Assembly (NCBI GenBank): GCA_002389665.1
Contig: DGNO01000001.1
Coordinates: forward strand, 716,655 to 780,654
Reading direction: 5' to 3'
Length of the DNA: 64,000 bases
Source of the DNA: Rhodobiaceae bacterium UBA4490
Lineage (GTDB): Bacteria; Pseudomonadota; Alphaproteobacteria; Parvibaculales; Parvibaculaceae
Positions 8,964-18,048 of this stretch are shown piece after piece. The notes under the pieces are model-generated. The model searched no databases, was not told the DNA's origin, and saw only the letters and a program-made list of their open reading frames with translations. Positions within the stretch are counted from its first letter, which is position 1, and each line of letters opens with the position of its first letter. The translations under genes and the position numbers were made by a program.

Positions 8964-9170
8964 ATGTGGGCAATCGTTGCCGTTACCTTGCACCTGCTCG
9001 CCGGGCCGGATGTATACGTCATTACGGATGCAGGCACGTTCGAAACGAAAGAGGCCTGTGAAGCGGAAATCGCAAAATCCGTTCCGGCAAAACTCGAAGG
9101 CGCGGCGCTGGATGAATACAAGGCCGGCAGCCGGGGCTATATGTGCATCAAGGCCATCGAACCGAAATAA
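8964..9170 (+). CDS. Small conserved-looking hypothetical protein (68 residues)
   Basis: Not recognised. The ORF begins MWAIVAVTLHLLAGPDVYVIT, a hydrophobic N-terminus that could be a signal or membrane anchor, then an acidic helical part with two Cys residues (KEACEAE and GYMCIKAI). Support for its being real: GGGGGATGAG immediately upstream, a dedicated terminator right after the stop, and no better ORF in this stretch. The 8753-8963 region before it holds no gene I can support. Confidence 0.55.
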   Translation: MWAIVAVTLHLLAGPDVYVITDAGTFETKEACEAEIAKSVPAKLEGAALDEYKAGSRGYMCIKAIEPK

Positions 9171-9191
9171 GCAGCCCATCTACTGAAAAGA

Positions 9192-9223
9192 AAAGGCCGC
9201 CCTCTTCTGGGCGGCCTTTCGTT
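9192..9223. terminator. Bidirectional rho-independent terminator after clpA
   Basis: AAAGGCCGCCC (9192-9202) and GGGCGGCCTTT (9209-9219) form a perfect 11-bp stem with a six-base loop. T-rich sequence flanks it on both strands (TTTCGTTT on +, TTTTCTTTTC on -). It lies between the small ORF and the 3' end of clpA. Confidence 0.88.
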
Positions 9224-11619
9224 TATTCGACCATCAGCGGCACTTTGGGGACGGACGAGCCGCCGCCCGGCGAGTTGCCGCTATCGCCGCCGTCACCGCC
9301 CGGCTTCTTCGGACCCGAGCCCTTGCCGTTCTTCTGCGAACGTTTTTTCGGCGGGGGCGCCGCTTCGAATTCAAAGCTGAGCGCATCGTTCTTGACGATG
9401 ACGCGCACGACGCCGCCATGTTTCAGCTCACCGAAGAGCACTTCATCCGCAAGCGGCTTCTTGATGTGCTCCTGAATGACACGGGACATGGGCCGCGCGC
9501 CCATCTGCTGGTCGTAGCCATGGCCGACAAGCCAGCGCGTGGCCTCCGGCGTCAGCTCGATGGTGATGTGGCGATCGGCGAGCTGCGCCTCAAGCTGCAT
9601 GACGAACTTCTCGACCACGCGGGCAATGACCTCTTCGGGCAGATTGCCGAAGGGGATCACCGCATCGAGACGGTTGCGGAATTCGGGCGTGAAGAGCTTC
9701 TTCACCGCTTCCTCATCTTCCCCTTCCCGTTTGATACGGCCGAAACCGATCGGCTCTTTGGCCATGTCGCTGGCGCCCGCATTGGTGGTCATGATCAGCA
9801 CCACATTGCGGAAGTCGATCTGCTTGCCGTTATGGTCGGTCAGCTTGCCGTGATCCATCACCTGCAAGAGGATGTTGAAGAGATCCGGATGCGCCTTCTC
9901 GATCTCGTCGAGCAGGAGCACACAGTGCGGATGCTGATCGACACCATCGGTCAAAAGCCCGCCCTGATCGAAGCCGACATAGCCGGGCGGCGCGCCGATG
10001 AGACGCGAGACCGTATGCCGTTCCATATATTCGGACATGTCGAAACGTAAGAGCTCGACACCCATGATGCTCGCGAGCTGACGGGCAACCTCGGTCTTGC
10101 CGACCCCGGTGGGACCGGAGAAGAGATAAGACCCGATAGGTTTTTCCGGCTCGCGCAGGCCCGCCCGCGACAGTTTGATCGCGGAGGCAAGCGCATCGAT
10201 CGCCTCGTTCTGACCGAAAACCACGCGCTTGAGCTCGTTGCCGAGATCGCGCAGCTTTTCCGTATCACTCTTGGAAACGGATTTCGGCGGAATGCGCGCC
10301 ATCGTGGCGATGACTTCCTCGATCTCCTTCACCCCGATAGTCTTCTTGCGCCGCGATTCCGGCAGGATCATCTGCCGTGCGCCGGCCTCATCGATCACGT
10401 CGATGGCTTTGTCCGGCAATTTACGGTCCGCCATATATTTCGACGACAGTTCCACCGCCGACTTCACCGCTTCATTGGTGTAGCGCAGCCCGTGGAATTC
10501 CTCGAAATAAGGCTTAAGCCCTTTCAGAATCTTGATCGTGTCGGGCACCGACGGCTCGGTCACGTCGATCTTCTGGAAGCGGCGCACCAGCGCGCGGTCC
10601 TTTTCGAAGTGCTGACGGTATTCCTTATAGGTGGTCGAGCCGATGCAGCGCAGCGTACCGCTGGCAAGCGCGGGCTTGAGCAGGTTCGAGGCATCCATCG
10701 CCCCGCCGCTCGTCGCGCCGGCGCCGATGACGGTGTGGATTTCGTCGATGAACATCACCGCGCCCGGATAATCCTCAAGCTCCTTGATGACCGCCTTGAT
10801 GCGCTCTTCAAAATCGCCGCGGTAGCGCGTGCCGGCCAGCAGGGTGCCCATATCGAGCGAGAAGATCGTGGCGTCTTTCAGAACGTCCGGCACTTCGCCA
10901 TTGACGATCTTGCGGGCAAGACCTTCGGCAATCGCCGTCTTGCCGACGCCGGGATCGCCGACGAAGAGCGGATTGTTTTTCTGGCGGCGGCAGAGAATCT
11001 GGATCGTGCGCTCGACTTCCTTGTCGCGCCCGATCAAGGGGTCGATCTTGCCCTTCTCCGCCTTCTCGTTGAGATTGACACAATAGGCTTCAAGCGCTTC
11101 CGTCGTGCCTTTCGCGCCGCCTTCTTCCGTCACCGCCTCTTCTTCGACGCCGCGCACGGGGCGCGCCTCGTTCATATCTGCGCGCTTAGCGATGCCATGG
11201 CTGATGTAATTCACCGCGTCGTAGCGCGTCATATCCTGCTCTTGCAGGAAGTAGGCGGCATGGCTCTCGCGCTCGGCGAACATGGCGACGAGCACATTGG
11301 CGCCCGTCACTTCTTCGCGGCCGGAGGATTGAACGTGAATGACGGCGCGCTGGATGACGCGCTGGAAGCCTGCCGTCGGCTTGGCTTCCTCACCATCGTC
11401 GATGATCAGGCTCTGCAGCTCATTGTCCACATATTGGACAAGCTGCTGGCGCAAATGTTCCAGATCGACATTGCAGGCGCGCATGACCGCCGCTGAGTCC
11501 CGATCATCGATCAAGGCCAGCAACAGGTGTTCAAGCGTGGCGTATTCGTGCTTTCGCTCATTAGCCAAAGCCAACGCTCTATGAAGACCTTCTTCGAGAC
11601 TACGGGACAATGATGGCAC
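9223..11619 (-). CDS. clpA: ATP-dependent Clp protease ATP-binding subunit ClpA
   Basis: A 798-residue AAA+ unfoldase that feeds substrates to ClpP and accepts N-degron substrates from ClpS. Order: Clp-N repeats (about 1-145), AAA-1 with Walker A GDPGVGKT at 221-228, AAA-2 with Walker A GPTGVGKT at 502-509, and the ClpP-docking loop IGF at 624-626 (EPIGFGR). The C-terminal ~45 residues are a Lys/Gly/Ser/Pro-rich tail that looks disordered. The start is GTG at 11619 with AGGAA eight bases upstream. It lies 74 bases after clpS, so an operon is likely. The terminator at 9192-9223 overlaps its stop codon. Confidence 0.97.
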   Translation of the reverse strand: MPSLSRSLEEGLHRALALANERKHEYATLEHLLLALIDDRDSAAVMRACNVDLEHLRQQLVQYVDNELQSLIIDDGEEAKPTAGFQRVIQRAVIHVQSSGREEVTGANVLVAMFAERESHAAYFLQEQDMTRYDAVNYISHGIAKRADMNEARPVRGVEEEAVTEEGGAKGTTEALEAYCVNLNEKAEKGKIDPLIGRDKEVERTIQILCRRQKNNPLFVGDPGVGKTAIAEGLARKIVNGEVPDVLKDATIFSLDMGTLLAGTRYRGDFEERIKAVIKELEDYPGAVMFIDEIHTVIGAGATSGGAMDASNLLKPALASGTLRCIGSTTYKEYRQHFEKDRALVRRFQKIDVTEPSVPDTIKILKGLKPYFEEFHGLRYTNEAVKSAVELSSKYMADRKLPDKAIDVIDEAGARQMILPESRRKKTIGVKEIEEVIATMARIPPKSVSKSDTEKLRDLGNELKRVVFGQNEAIDALASAIKLSRAGLREPEKPIGSYLFSGPTGVGKTEVARQLASIMGVELLRFDMSEYMERHTVSRLIGAPPGYVGFDQGGLLTDGVDQHPHCVLLLDEIEKAHPDLFNILLQVMDHGKLTDHNGKQIDFRNVVLIMTTNAGASDMAKEPIGFGRIKREGEDEEAVKKLFTPEFRNRLDAVIPFGNLPEEVIARVVEKFVMQLEAQLADRHITIELTPEATRWLVGHGYDQQMGARPMSRVIQEHIKKPLADEVLFGELKHGGVVRVIVKNDALSFEFEAAPPPKKRSQKNGKGSGPKKPGGDGGDSGNSPGGGSSVPKVPLMVE

Positions 11620-11693
11620 GTGTTTGTTCCTGCTATCTGAATGTTACCGTTTGAAAGCGCGTCCCTCTCTCCTCAACCTTTGTCTCGGCAGCG

Positions 11694-12119
11694 CTAATCC
11701 CGTTCCATCGTACATTGCAACGGGTGTTGATGTTGGCGTGAAAAATCGACGACTTGCGTCACTTTGGTCTCGGCGACTTCATATGTATAGACCCCGCAGA
11801 TGCCGACGCCGTGCTGGTGCACATGCAGCATGATCTGCGCGGCCTCTTCCGGACCCTTGTTGAAAAACCGCTCCAAGATATGAACGACGAACTCCATGGG
11901 CGTGTAATCGTCATTAAGCAGCAGCACCTTGTACATGGAGGGCTTCTGCGTCTTGGGCTTCGTCTTGGTGATAACGCCCGTGCCGGTGCCGCCCTGGCCG
12001 CCAATATCCTCGCCGTCGCCATCTTCCGAGAGGCGCCAAGGCGAAAGAGAGGCGTCCAAACGCAGGCCCATACCTGCCGGATGCTCCGTCACTTCCGAAA
12101 TATCTTTCTTAATCAACAT
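11694..12119 (-). CDS. clpS: ATP-dependent Clp protease adaptor ClpS
   Basis: ClpS delivers N-end-rule substrates to ClpA. The core is unmistakable: [43 protein letters not shown] and the C-terminal [10 protein letters not shown]. The N-terminal part is a flexible Gly/Thr/Lys-rich tail, which in the family enters the ClpA pore. The start is uncertain: GTG 12158, ATG 12140, ATG 12119 and ATG 12071 are all in frame and none has an ideal ribosome site. The 12071 start would give about 125 residues, closest to usual length. Confidence 0.95.
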   Translation of the reverse strand: MLIKKDISEVTEHPAGMGLRLDASLSPWRLSEDGDGEDIGGQGGTGTGVITKTKPKTQKPSMYKVLLLNDDYTPMEFVVHILERFFNKGPEEAAQIMLHVHQHGVGICGVYTYEVAETKVTQVVDFSRQHQHPLQCTMERD

Positions 12120-12158
12120 CTTAGCGTGACGTTCCCGCATAACTGACTGTAAACCCAC

Positions 12159-12560
12159 CGGACCGGAATTCCCCTGCCTCTATTACATAGGAAAAATTCA
12201 ACCTAATGAAAGAGCCGGGATGCGCGCGAAGGGTCCCGGAAAGCCGCGCAAACCCTGCAAATTCACCTCACAAGCCTGCCATGGACCGGCCCGCCTGGAC
12301 AAGCGGTCAAGATGGGCGCCGGGCAAATGCCCCGCCTTCACCCCGCCGCAAAGCCCCGTTCCGGAAAAACCTTCACCAGAATGCGAATAAAGTTTGAGGC
12401 AAATTTTTACCTTAACGAAAGGGTAATGACGCCTCCCCTAATGTAGCCGCTGGAAACGGTGCAGAAATTGCAGGATTTTTTCTGCGGCATCTTGGATTTT
12501 ACACAAACTGACAGTACTGTGATGCAGGGATCAGGGGTTTTTGTAACTGAGCGGGTTTCC
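12159..12560. other. Divergent intergenic region clpS / D,D-carboxypeptidase
   Basis: About 400 bases between two divergent genes. A 63-codon ORF (12206-12397, +) is Pro/Arg/Asn-rich with no ribosome site and looks like chance coding. AT-richer parts at 12380-12430 and 12470-12500 probably hold the carboxypeptidase promoter, but I could not identify convincing -35/-10 pairs. Confidence 0.5.
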
Positions 12561-14135
12561 ATGTGGGGGAAAGCGCGAATCAGTGCGTCCGGGTTGTCTT
12601 ATTGGGGGATCGTCAGCGCAGCCATTCTGGCGCTGAGCCTCTTCTTTGCGCCTGCCGCGCACGCCAACAGTAAATATGCGGCCATCGTCATCGACGGCTA
12701 CACGGGCAAAGTCGTGTTCTCCCGGAACGCGGATAATGCCCGTTATCCTGCTTCACTCACTAAAATCATGACCCTCTATATGGTCTTTGAAGGGCTGGAA
12801 AATGGCTCGCTGTCGCTCGACACCCGCATGAAAGTGTCGCGCCGCGCGCAAGGCCAGGCCCCTTCGAAGCTGGGCCTCAAAGCCGGTCAGTACATCCGCG
12901 TCGACGATGCGATCAAGGCGCTGGTCACGAAATCCGCCAATGACGTGGCAACCGTCGTGGCCGAGCATATCGGCGGCACCGAAAGCGCCTTTGCCCGCAA
13001 GATGACGGCGAAAGCGCGCGAGCTCGGCATGCGCCGCACCCGTTTCATGAATGCCTCGGGCCTGCCCAACACGCGCCAGAAGACCACGGCCCGCGACATG
13101 GCCAAGCTCGGCCAGCGGATCCGCGAGGATTTCCCCGAATATTACACCTATTTCTCGACCGAGCGCTTTTCCTGGCACGGGCGGAACTATTCCAACCACA
13201 ACAATCTGCTGGGTAAATATGGCGGCACGGTCGGCATCAAGACGGGCTATACCCGCGCTTCCGGCTTCAACCTGACCGCCGCCGTCGAGCGGGACGGCAA
13301 ATATCTCATCGGTGTTGTCATGGGCGGGCGCAAAGCGCGCACCCGTGACAATCACATGGTGGAAATTCTGGACGATGCCTGGGACCGGGTGCGGCCAGGC
13401 AATCCGAGCACCTTGATGGTGAAAGCGCCGCTGCCGATCGAAAAGCCGCCGGTGACCTTCGCCGCCAATCTGCCCAACACATCGGACCCCGCGCTGATGG
13501 CCTCGCTCGATCTGGGCAGCACATCCGGCCGCGGCGCGCAATTTACGAATACCGAATTCCTGCCGCTCGAGCCCCCGGCCGAAGAGGAACTGCCGCTGCG
13601 CCGCGCCTCGCTGAGCGAGCCTGCTGTGCCGAGCGCTGCGCCCAGCCAAGTCGAAAGCCCGGCGGCGCGCCTTGCCAAGGCCGCTCTGCGCGAAGCCGCC
13701 GAGCCGCTTGAGAAAGTCGGCAATCTGATCGCCCCGCCCGCTCACGCCCATGGCGGAAATACCGGCGCAACAGGCAGCACGCGCAATGTCGCCCTGCCGC
13801 CGCCGCCCAAGAAACAGCCCTCGCTGGTGGGCTCGCTCTTCCCGCCGGAAAGCTGGGTCATCCAGATCGGCGCCTACCGCGATCCGGCGCAGGCCGTGGA
13901 CCGCATTCGCGAGGCCATGCAGGCCGCACCCGGCGAGCTTTCCAATGCCGTGCCGGTAACGGTGCCGGTGATGACGGGCGATACCACACTTTACCGCTCG
14001 CGCTTCGGCGGCTTTGACGAGCTGACCGCACGCAATGCCTGCGGCCAGCTTGCCCGCGTGAATATCAGCTGCATTGCGCTGCCGCCGTCCGGCTGGTCTG
14101 CGGCTTCCGCGCGCCGCGCGCCCAATAACGGCTAA
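12561..14135 (+). CDS. D-alanyl-D-alanine carboxypeptidase (penicillin-binding protein) with SPOR domain
   Basis: A 524-residue periplasmic peptidase S11 enzyme that trims the terminal D-Ala of peptidoglycan stem peptides. With ATG 12561 it has a signal peptide ending AHA-N. Active-site motifs: S65-L-T-K68 (SxxK), SAN in TKSANDVA, and KTG in VGIKTGYTRAS. A Pro/Ala/Glu-rich linker (about 300-425) leads to a C-terminal SPOR domain (WVIQIGAYRDPAQA to RSRFGGF), a module that binds denuded glycan at division septa. Codons upstream to 12459 are open but would hide the signal. It is convergent with the J-domain gene. The division link is supported by mipZ nearby. Confidence 0.92.
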   Translation: MWGKARISASGLSYWGIVSAAILALSLFFAPAAHANSKYAAIVIDGYTGKVVFSRNADNARYPASLTKIMTLYMVFEGLENGSLSLDTRMKVSRRAQGQAPSKLGLKAGQYIRVDDAIKALVTKSANDVATVVAEHIGGTESAFARKMTAKARELGMRRTRFMNASGLPNTRQKTTARDMAKLGQRIREDFPEYYTYFSTERFSWHGRNYSNHNNLLGKYGGTVGIKTGYTRASGFNLTAAVERDGKYLIGVVMGGRKARTRDNHMVEILDDAWDRVRPGNPSTLMVKAPLPIEKPPVTFAANLPNTSDPALMASLDLGSTSGRGAQFTNTEFLPLEPPAEEELPLRRASLSEPAVPSAAPSQVESPAARLAKAALREAAEPLEKVGNLIAPPAHAHGGNTGATGSTRNVALPPPPKKQPSLVGSLFPPESWVIQIGAYRDPAQAVDRIREAMQAAPGELSNAVPVTVPVMTGDTTLYRSRFGGFDELTARNACGQLARVNISCIALPPSGWSAASARRAPNNG

Positions 14136-14137
14136 GC

Positions 14138-14608
14138 CTATTTCTTGAGAAGCACGTCCTTCGCCTCGTTGATCTTCGAGGCGAGATAGGTGGTCCCTTC
14201 CCTATCGGGATGGACCTTGCCGAGCAATTTGCGGTGCGCCTGTTTGATCTCGTCTTCCGAAGCGCCTTCTCGAAGGCCGAGCACTTCCAGCGCCTCCGCC
14301 CGGCTCATTTGCCCTTGCTGCGGGGACCTGCCCCCCATGCCGCCGGCAGCACCGCCGGAAGCATTGCCGCCGAGCTGACCAAACGGCCCGAAACCGCCAA
14401 AGCCGAGAAGCCCCGCCGCCGCGCCGAACAGCACGACAGCCAGGCCGATACGGCCGGTCAGCGCAAGGCCGAGCCCGACGATAATGGCCGCCGCCGCGCC
14501 AAGGGTGCGCGCCCGGCTGACGACCCGCGCGCTATCGGCATAGGCCAATCTGTAGAGAAACCATAAAAGCCCGGCCAGCAGCACCCCGCCCAGAACGAAC
14601 CAGATCAT
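14138..14608 (-). CDS. Membrane-anchored J-domain (DnaJ-like) protein
   Basis: A 156-residue protein with two hydrophobic N-terminal segments (residues about 1-18 and 35-70), a Gly/Met/Gln-rich spacer, and a C-terminal J-domain ([20 protein letters not shown]... KVHPDREG) with the HPD motif intact. The layout is like mitochondrial Pam18/Tim14 and related alphaproteobacterial proteins, which recruit DnaK to the inner membrane. Start 14608 has AAGGA seven bases upstream; the longer frame to 14737 overlaps mipZ and is unlikely. It follows mipZ by 49 bases. Confidence 0.88.
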   Translation of the reverse strand: MIWFVLGGVLLAGLLWFLYRLAYADSARVVSRARTLGAAAAIIVGLGLALTGRIGLAVVLFGAAAGLLGFGGFGPFGQLGGNASGGAAGGMGGRSPQQGQMSRAEALEVLGLREGASEDEIKQAHRKLLGKVHPDREGTTYLASKINEAKDVLLKK

Positions 14609-14657
14609 CCAGTGTCCTTTCGCGTTGTGGCGGCCCGGCGCCTCATTTCGAGGCCTG

Positions 14658-15521
14658 CTAGCCTTCTCCCGCCATTTCGGCCAGAGGCAGGTCCAGCGTC
14701 TCGATAAGCTGGCGCACTTCGGCGCGCGCCGCCACATGCGACATGGACCAGGCGCCCCCCTCTTTCAAGTCGAGCAGCGTAAGACCGGAGGGAAACATTT
14801 CCCGGAAGATCACCCGCTCGCCGAAGCCGGGCGCAAGGCGGAAGCCGATCCGGTCCGCCAAAGTTTCAAGCACACCTTCGAGGCGGCGCTTGTTCTTGGC
14901 ATCCAGCATGGACAGCCTGTTGCGCATCACCACCCAGTCGATGCTGCCGCCATCGGCCATGGCGCGGCGCTTGCGGCTTTCCCAGACCATTTCCGAATAA
15001 ACGCTGGGCCCCTTGATCTCATAGGTTTGCGGGTCGACACGGGCCAGCAGATCGAAATCGACGAAACTGTCATTCATCGGCGTGATGAGCGTATCGGCGA
15101 CCGCATGGCCGAGCCGGGAGAGAAAAGAGTCCGACCCCGGACAATCGATCACCACGAAATCATGCGAAGCGGAGGCACGGGCAAGGCTCGCCTGAAAGCG
15201 CTCGCGCTCATCTTCCTGGCGCTCGGCGACGGTCTCCTTATCGGAAAGCTCGATCACCTGATGATCGGGCATGGCAAGGCGCACGCCATTCGACTGCGCC
15301 CAGGCCGCGCGGTTTTCCACATAGCGGCTCAAGGAGCGCTGGCGGCTGTCGAGGTCCATGGAGGCGACGCGGAAGCCTTCCTGCAAGAGAACGGCGATGA
15401 CATGCATGGCGCTGGTGGTCTTGCCTGAGCCGCCTTTTTCGTTGCCGAGCACGATGACATGCGCGCGGCGGCTGCGCCCGCTTTTTGTCTGAGATTCGCC
15501 TGGCCCCTGCTCGCCCTGCAT
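14658..15521 (-). CDS. mipZ: Division-plane positioning ATPase MipZ
   Basis: A ParA/MinD-superfamily ATPase that forms gradients from ParB-bound poles and inhibits FtsZ near them (known from Caulobacter). The deviant Walker [24 protein letters not shown] and [18 protein letters not shown] are typical of MipZ. The start is ambiguous: ATG 15521 has a strong GAGAGAGG site and gives 287 residues; ATG 15608 and GTG 15626 add an acidic, Gly/Glu-rich extension. Caulobacter MipZ starts close to the P-loop, which favours 15521. The J-domain gene lies downstream on the same strand. Confidence 0.93.
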   Translation of the reverse strand: MQGEQGPGESQTKSGRSRRAHVIVLGNEKGGSGKTTSAMHVIAVLLQEGFRVASMDLDSRQRSLSRYVENRAAWAQSNGVRLAMPDHQVIELSDKETVAERQEDERERFQASLARASASHDFVVIDCPGSDSFLSRLGHAVADTLITPMNDSFVDFDLLARVDPQTYEIKGPSVYSEMVWESRKRRAMADGGSIDWVVMRNRLSMLDAKNKRRLEGVLETLADRIGFRLAPGFGERVIFREMFPSGLTLLDLKEGGAWSMSHVAARAEVRQLIETLDLPLAEMAGEG

Positions 15522-15914
15522 GCGGCCTCTCTCCCCCGTTTCAACGGGTCCTTCGTCCCGCGTCTCCTGCGCCGCCGTTTCCAGCGCGCCGTTCTGCCCG
15601 TCCACCATGCCCTTACCCCGACTCACAACCCCGATACTGCCACGGGCGGCGGAGTTTGTTGTGACCCATTTGGCAAGTCAACCGGCATCGCGCGCGCCGG
15701 ACACCGCCGCGCAGGAGGGGCAAGCCGCAGGAAACTCCCATTCCCAGCCGCCGGCCGACATTTGGCCCGGCACTTATCCCCGCTTCTTTAAAAGCGGCGA
15801 TACTGGGACATCGAAGCGCAAATGCAGGCGCTGCTTGCTGGGGGCCTGCCAGCCGTTAAACTGAAACAGCGCGGGCGATTCACCGCCGCCGAAACGGAGC
15901 CGGATTTGTTTGTC
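15522..15914. other. Divergent intergenic region mipZ / SH3-like protein gene
   Basis: About 390 bases, or 290 if mipZ begins further upstream. No RNA gene or convincing ORF is seen. A small imperfect hairpin CCGCTT/AAGCGG lies near 15778-15795. It probably contains both promoters, which I could not define. Confidence 0.4.
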
Positions 15915-16652
15915 ATGATGATGCGCCGCCCAATCGCGAGTTTTCTTGCAGGGTTTCTCTTTGCCCTTTGCGCGGGCCTTCCCGCTTTTACATTTCCCGC
16001 TGCCGAGGCGGCAGAAGCCGATGAGCAGAAAGCCCATTTCCGCGTCGTGCGGGTGGAAAGCGACGATGTTTTGAACATGCGCATCGTGCCCGATCCTTAT
16101 GCGGCAAAAGTCGGCGCCGTTCCGCCGGATGCGCGGGGCATCGAGGCGACGGGCCGCACCGCCAAACGCGGCGATTACATCTGGCGGGAAATCATGTACC
16201 GCGATGTGACGGGCTGGGTGAACAGTCACTTTCTTGTGCGCGACCGGGCGCAAGCAGCGGGCGCGCCGCGCCAGATCACACCGGACCCTGAAATCACCGG
16301 CAGCACCTCCGGCACCAGCGTTTTTCTGGAACCCTTGAGCTGCGCGGGCACCGAACCTTTTTGGGGGATGCTTTTAAAAGGCCGTGAGACGGTGCTCGAT
16401 TCGCTCGCCGACGGGCCCTTGAAGATCGATCTTTCCCCGGCCCGCCAATCGCCGCAAATGTCCACCGCCTGGGCGATCGACGCGCGCACGGAAGCCGGGG
16501 ACAAGCCCGTCTCCATCATCGTCCGGCGCACCAATCAATGTTCGGACGGCATGTCCGACATCATCTTTCCATACGAAACATTCATCACCATCAGCGGCGG
16601 GCCTTTCTATGCCGGCTGCTGCAACACCGCATCGGGCAGCGGCAAGAACTAG
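15915..16652 (+). CDS. Exported SH3b-domain protein with COG3650-like C-terminus
   Basis: A 245-residue secreted protein. MMMRRPIASF plus a hydrophobic stretch and an AEAAEA cleavage region form the signal peptide. Residues about 40-110 look like a bacterial SH3 (SH3b) domain (VLNMRIVPDPYAAKVGAVPPDARGI... WVNSHFL). The second half has CAGTEPFWGMLLKG, resembling COG3650 periplasmic proteins, with a Cys-rich end (YAGCCNTASG). Codons extend upstream to 15822 but the signal favours 15915. No strong ribosome site is visible. Function unknown; SH3b domains often bind cell-wall peptides. Confidence 0.75.
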   Translation: MMMRRPIASFLAGFLFALCAGLPAFTFPAAEAAEADEQKAHFRVVRVESDDVLNMRIVPDPYAAKVGAVPPDARGIEATGRTAKRGDYIWREIMYRDVTGWVNSHFLVRDRAQAAGAPRQITPDPEITGSTSGTSVFLEPLSCAGTEPFWGMLLKGRETVLDSLADGPLKIDLSPARQSPQMSTAWAIDARTEAGDKPVSIIVRRTNQCSDGMSDIIFPYETFITISGGPFYAGCCNTASGSGKN

Positions 16653-16686
16653 CGCCGCCTTCCATAGAGGCGGATCAGGAGGGGTC

Positions 16687-18048
16687 ATGCGGGGAATGCT
16701 CAGCGTCGATCAATTATCCGATCTCGTCGCCTCGGGAGAGATCGACACGGTCATTACCTGCATGCCGGATATGCAGGGCCGGCTTGTCGGCAAACGCATG
16801 ACGGGCAGCTTCTTCCTCGATAGCGCCATCAAGGAATCCCATAGCTGCAATTACCTGCTCACCGTCGACATGGATATGGAGCCGGTGCCCGGCTACCGCT
16901 CGGCAAGCTGGGAAAAAGGCTATGGCGACTTTGCGCTGAAGCCGGATCTTTCCACCTTGCGGCGCATTCCCTGGCTGCCCTGCACGGCACTGGTGATCTG
17001 TGACACGCTGGATCACAACGGCGAGGATATTCCCACCGCGCCGCGCGCCGTCCTCAAGAAGCAGCTGAAGCGTCTGGCCGAAAAAGGCATGACGGCCAAA
17101 ATGGCCTCAGAGCTTGAGTTCTTTCTCTTCGACGACAGCTACCGCGAGGCGCATGAAAAGCGCTACCAAGGCCTGCAAACCGCCTCCTGGTATATCGAGG
17201 ATTATCACGTCTTCCAGACATCGAAGGAAGAAGGCGTGATGCGCGCCATCCGCAACGGGCTGGAAGGCGCAGGCATTCCCGTCGAAAACTCGAAAGGTGA
17301 ATGGGGGCCGGGCCAGGAAGAAGTCAATGTGCGTTATGCCGAAGCGCTCGACATGGCGGACCGGCATGTGATCTTGAAAAATGGCATCAAGGAAATCGCC
17401 CATCTGCACGGCAAGTCCGTCACCTTCATGGCGAAGTGGCATTACGATCTGGCGGGAAACTCCTGCCATATCCATTCCTCGCTTTGGGATGCGAAGAACG
17501 ACACGCCGCTTTTCAAACCTGAAAAGGATGGCGGGATGACGCCGCTCTTCAAACAGTTCATTGCGGGCCAGCTCAGCGCGCTGCAGGAGATCAGCTATTT
17601 CCTCGCCCCATACGTCAATTCTTATAAGCGCTTTGCCAATCTCTCCTTCGCACCGACCAATGCCGTCTGGAGCCGGGACAACAGAACGGCGGCACTGCGC
17701 GTTTTGGGGCACGGGGCCGGCACGCGGGTGGAAACGCGCGTGGGCGGCGCGGACCTTAATCCCTATCTGGCCTATGCGGCCATTCTTGCCGCCGGGCTAG
17801 ACGGCATCGAGCGGAAGCTGGAGCTAGGTGATGAATTTCAGGGTGATGCATACACGAAGGAAGGTATTCCCTCCCTCCCCCGCAATTTGCGCGATGCGCT
17901 GAGCGCGCTGGAGGGCTCAAAAATGCTGCGCGCTGCCTTCGGCGACGAGGTAATCGAGCATTACCTTCATACGGGACGCTGGGAACAATATGAGTATGAG
18001 CGCCGTATAACGGACTGGGAGCTGATGCGAGGGTTCGAACGCGGATGA
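16687..18048 (+). CDS. Glutamine-synthetase-family gamma-glutamyl-amine ligase (PuuA/GlnA4-like)
   Basis: A 453-residue class-I GS-fold enzyme. Visible family elements: MASELEFFLFDDSYREAH (Glu metal ligands), PGQEEVNVRYAEAL, HGKSVTFMAKWHYDLAGNSCHIHSSLWD (ATP/metal His) and VETRVGGADLNPYLAYAA (Arg/Asn-rich substrate loop). It lacks the C-terminal adenylylation-site segment of housekeeping GlnA and is more like ligases that glutamylate putrescine, ethanolamine or other amines. AGGAGG precedes the start. Its stop overlaps the aldehyde dehydrogenase start (ATGA, 18045-18048), implying translational coupling. The amine substrate cannot be read from sequence. Confidence 0.88.
   Translation: MRGMLSVDQLSDLVASGEIDTVITCMPDMQGRLVGKRMTGSFFLDSAIKESHSCNYLLTVDMDMEPVPGYRSASWEKGYGDFALKPDLSTLRRIPWLPCTALVICDTLDHNGEDIPTAPRAVLKKQLKRLAEKGMTAKMASELEFFLFDDSYREAHEKRYQGLQTASWYIEDYHVFQTSKEEGVMRAIRNGLEGAGIPVENSKGEWGPGQEEVNVRYAEALDMADRHVILKNGIKEIAHLHGKSVTFMAKWHYDLAGNSCHIHSSLWDAKNDTPLFKPEKDGGMTPLFKQFIAGQLSALQEISYFLAPYVNSYKRFANLSFAPTNAVWSRDNRTAALRVLGHGAGTRVETRVGGADLNPYLAYAAILAAGLDGIERKLELGDEFQGDAYTKEGIPSLPRNLRDALSALEGSKMLRAAFGDEVIEHYLHTGRWEQYEYERRITDWELMRGFERG

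Noticed and set aside
12206..12397. A 63-codon + strand ORF between clpS and the carboxypeptidase
   Set aside because: Pro/Arg/Asn-rich translation, no ribosome site, lies in a promoter region; looks like chance.
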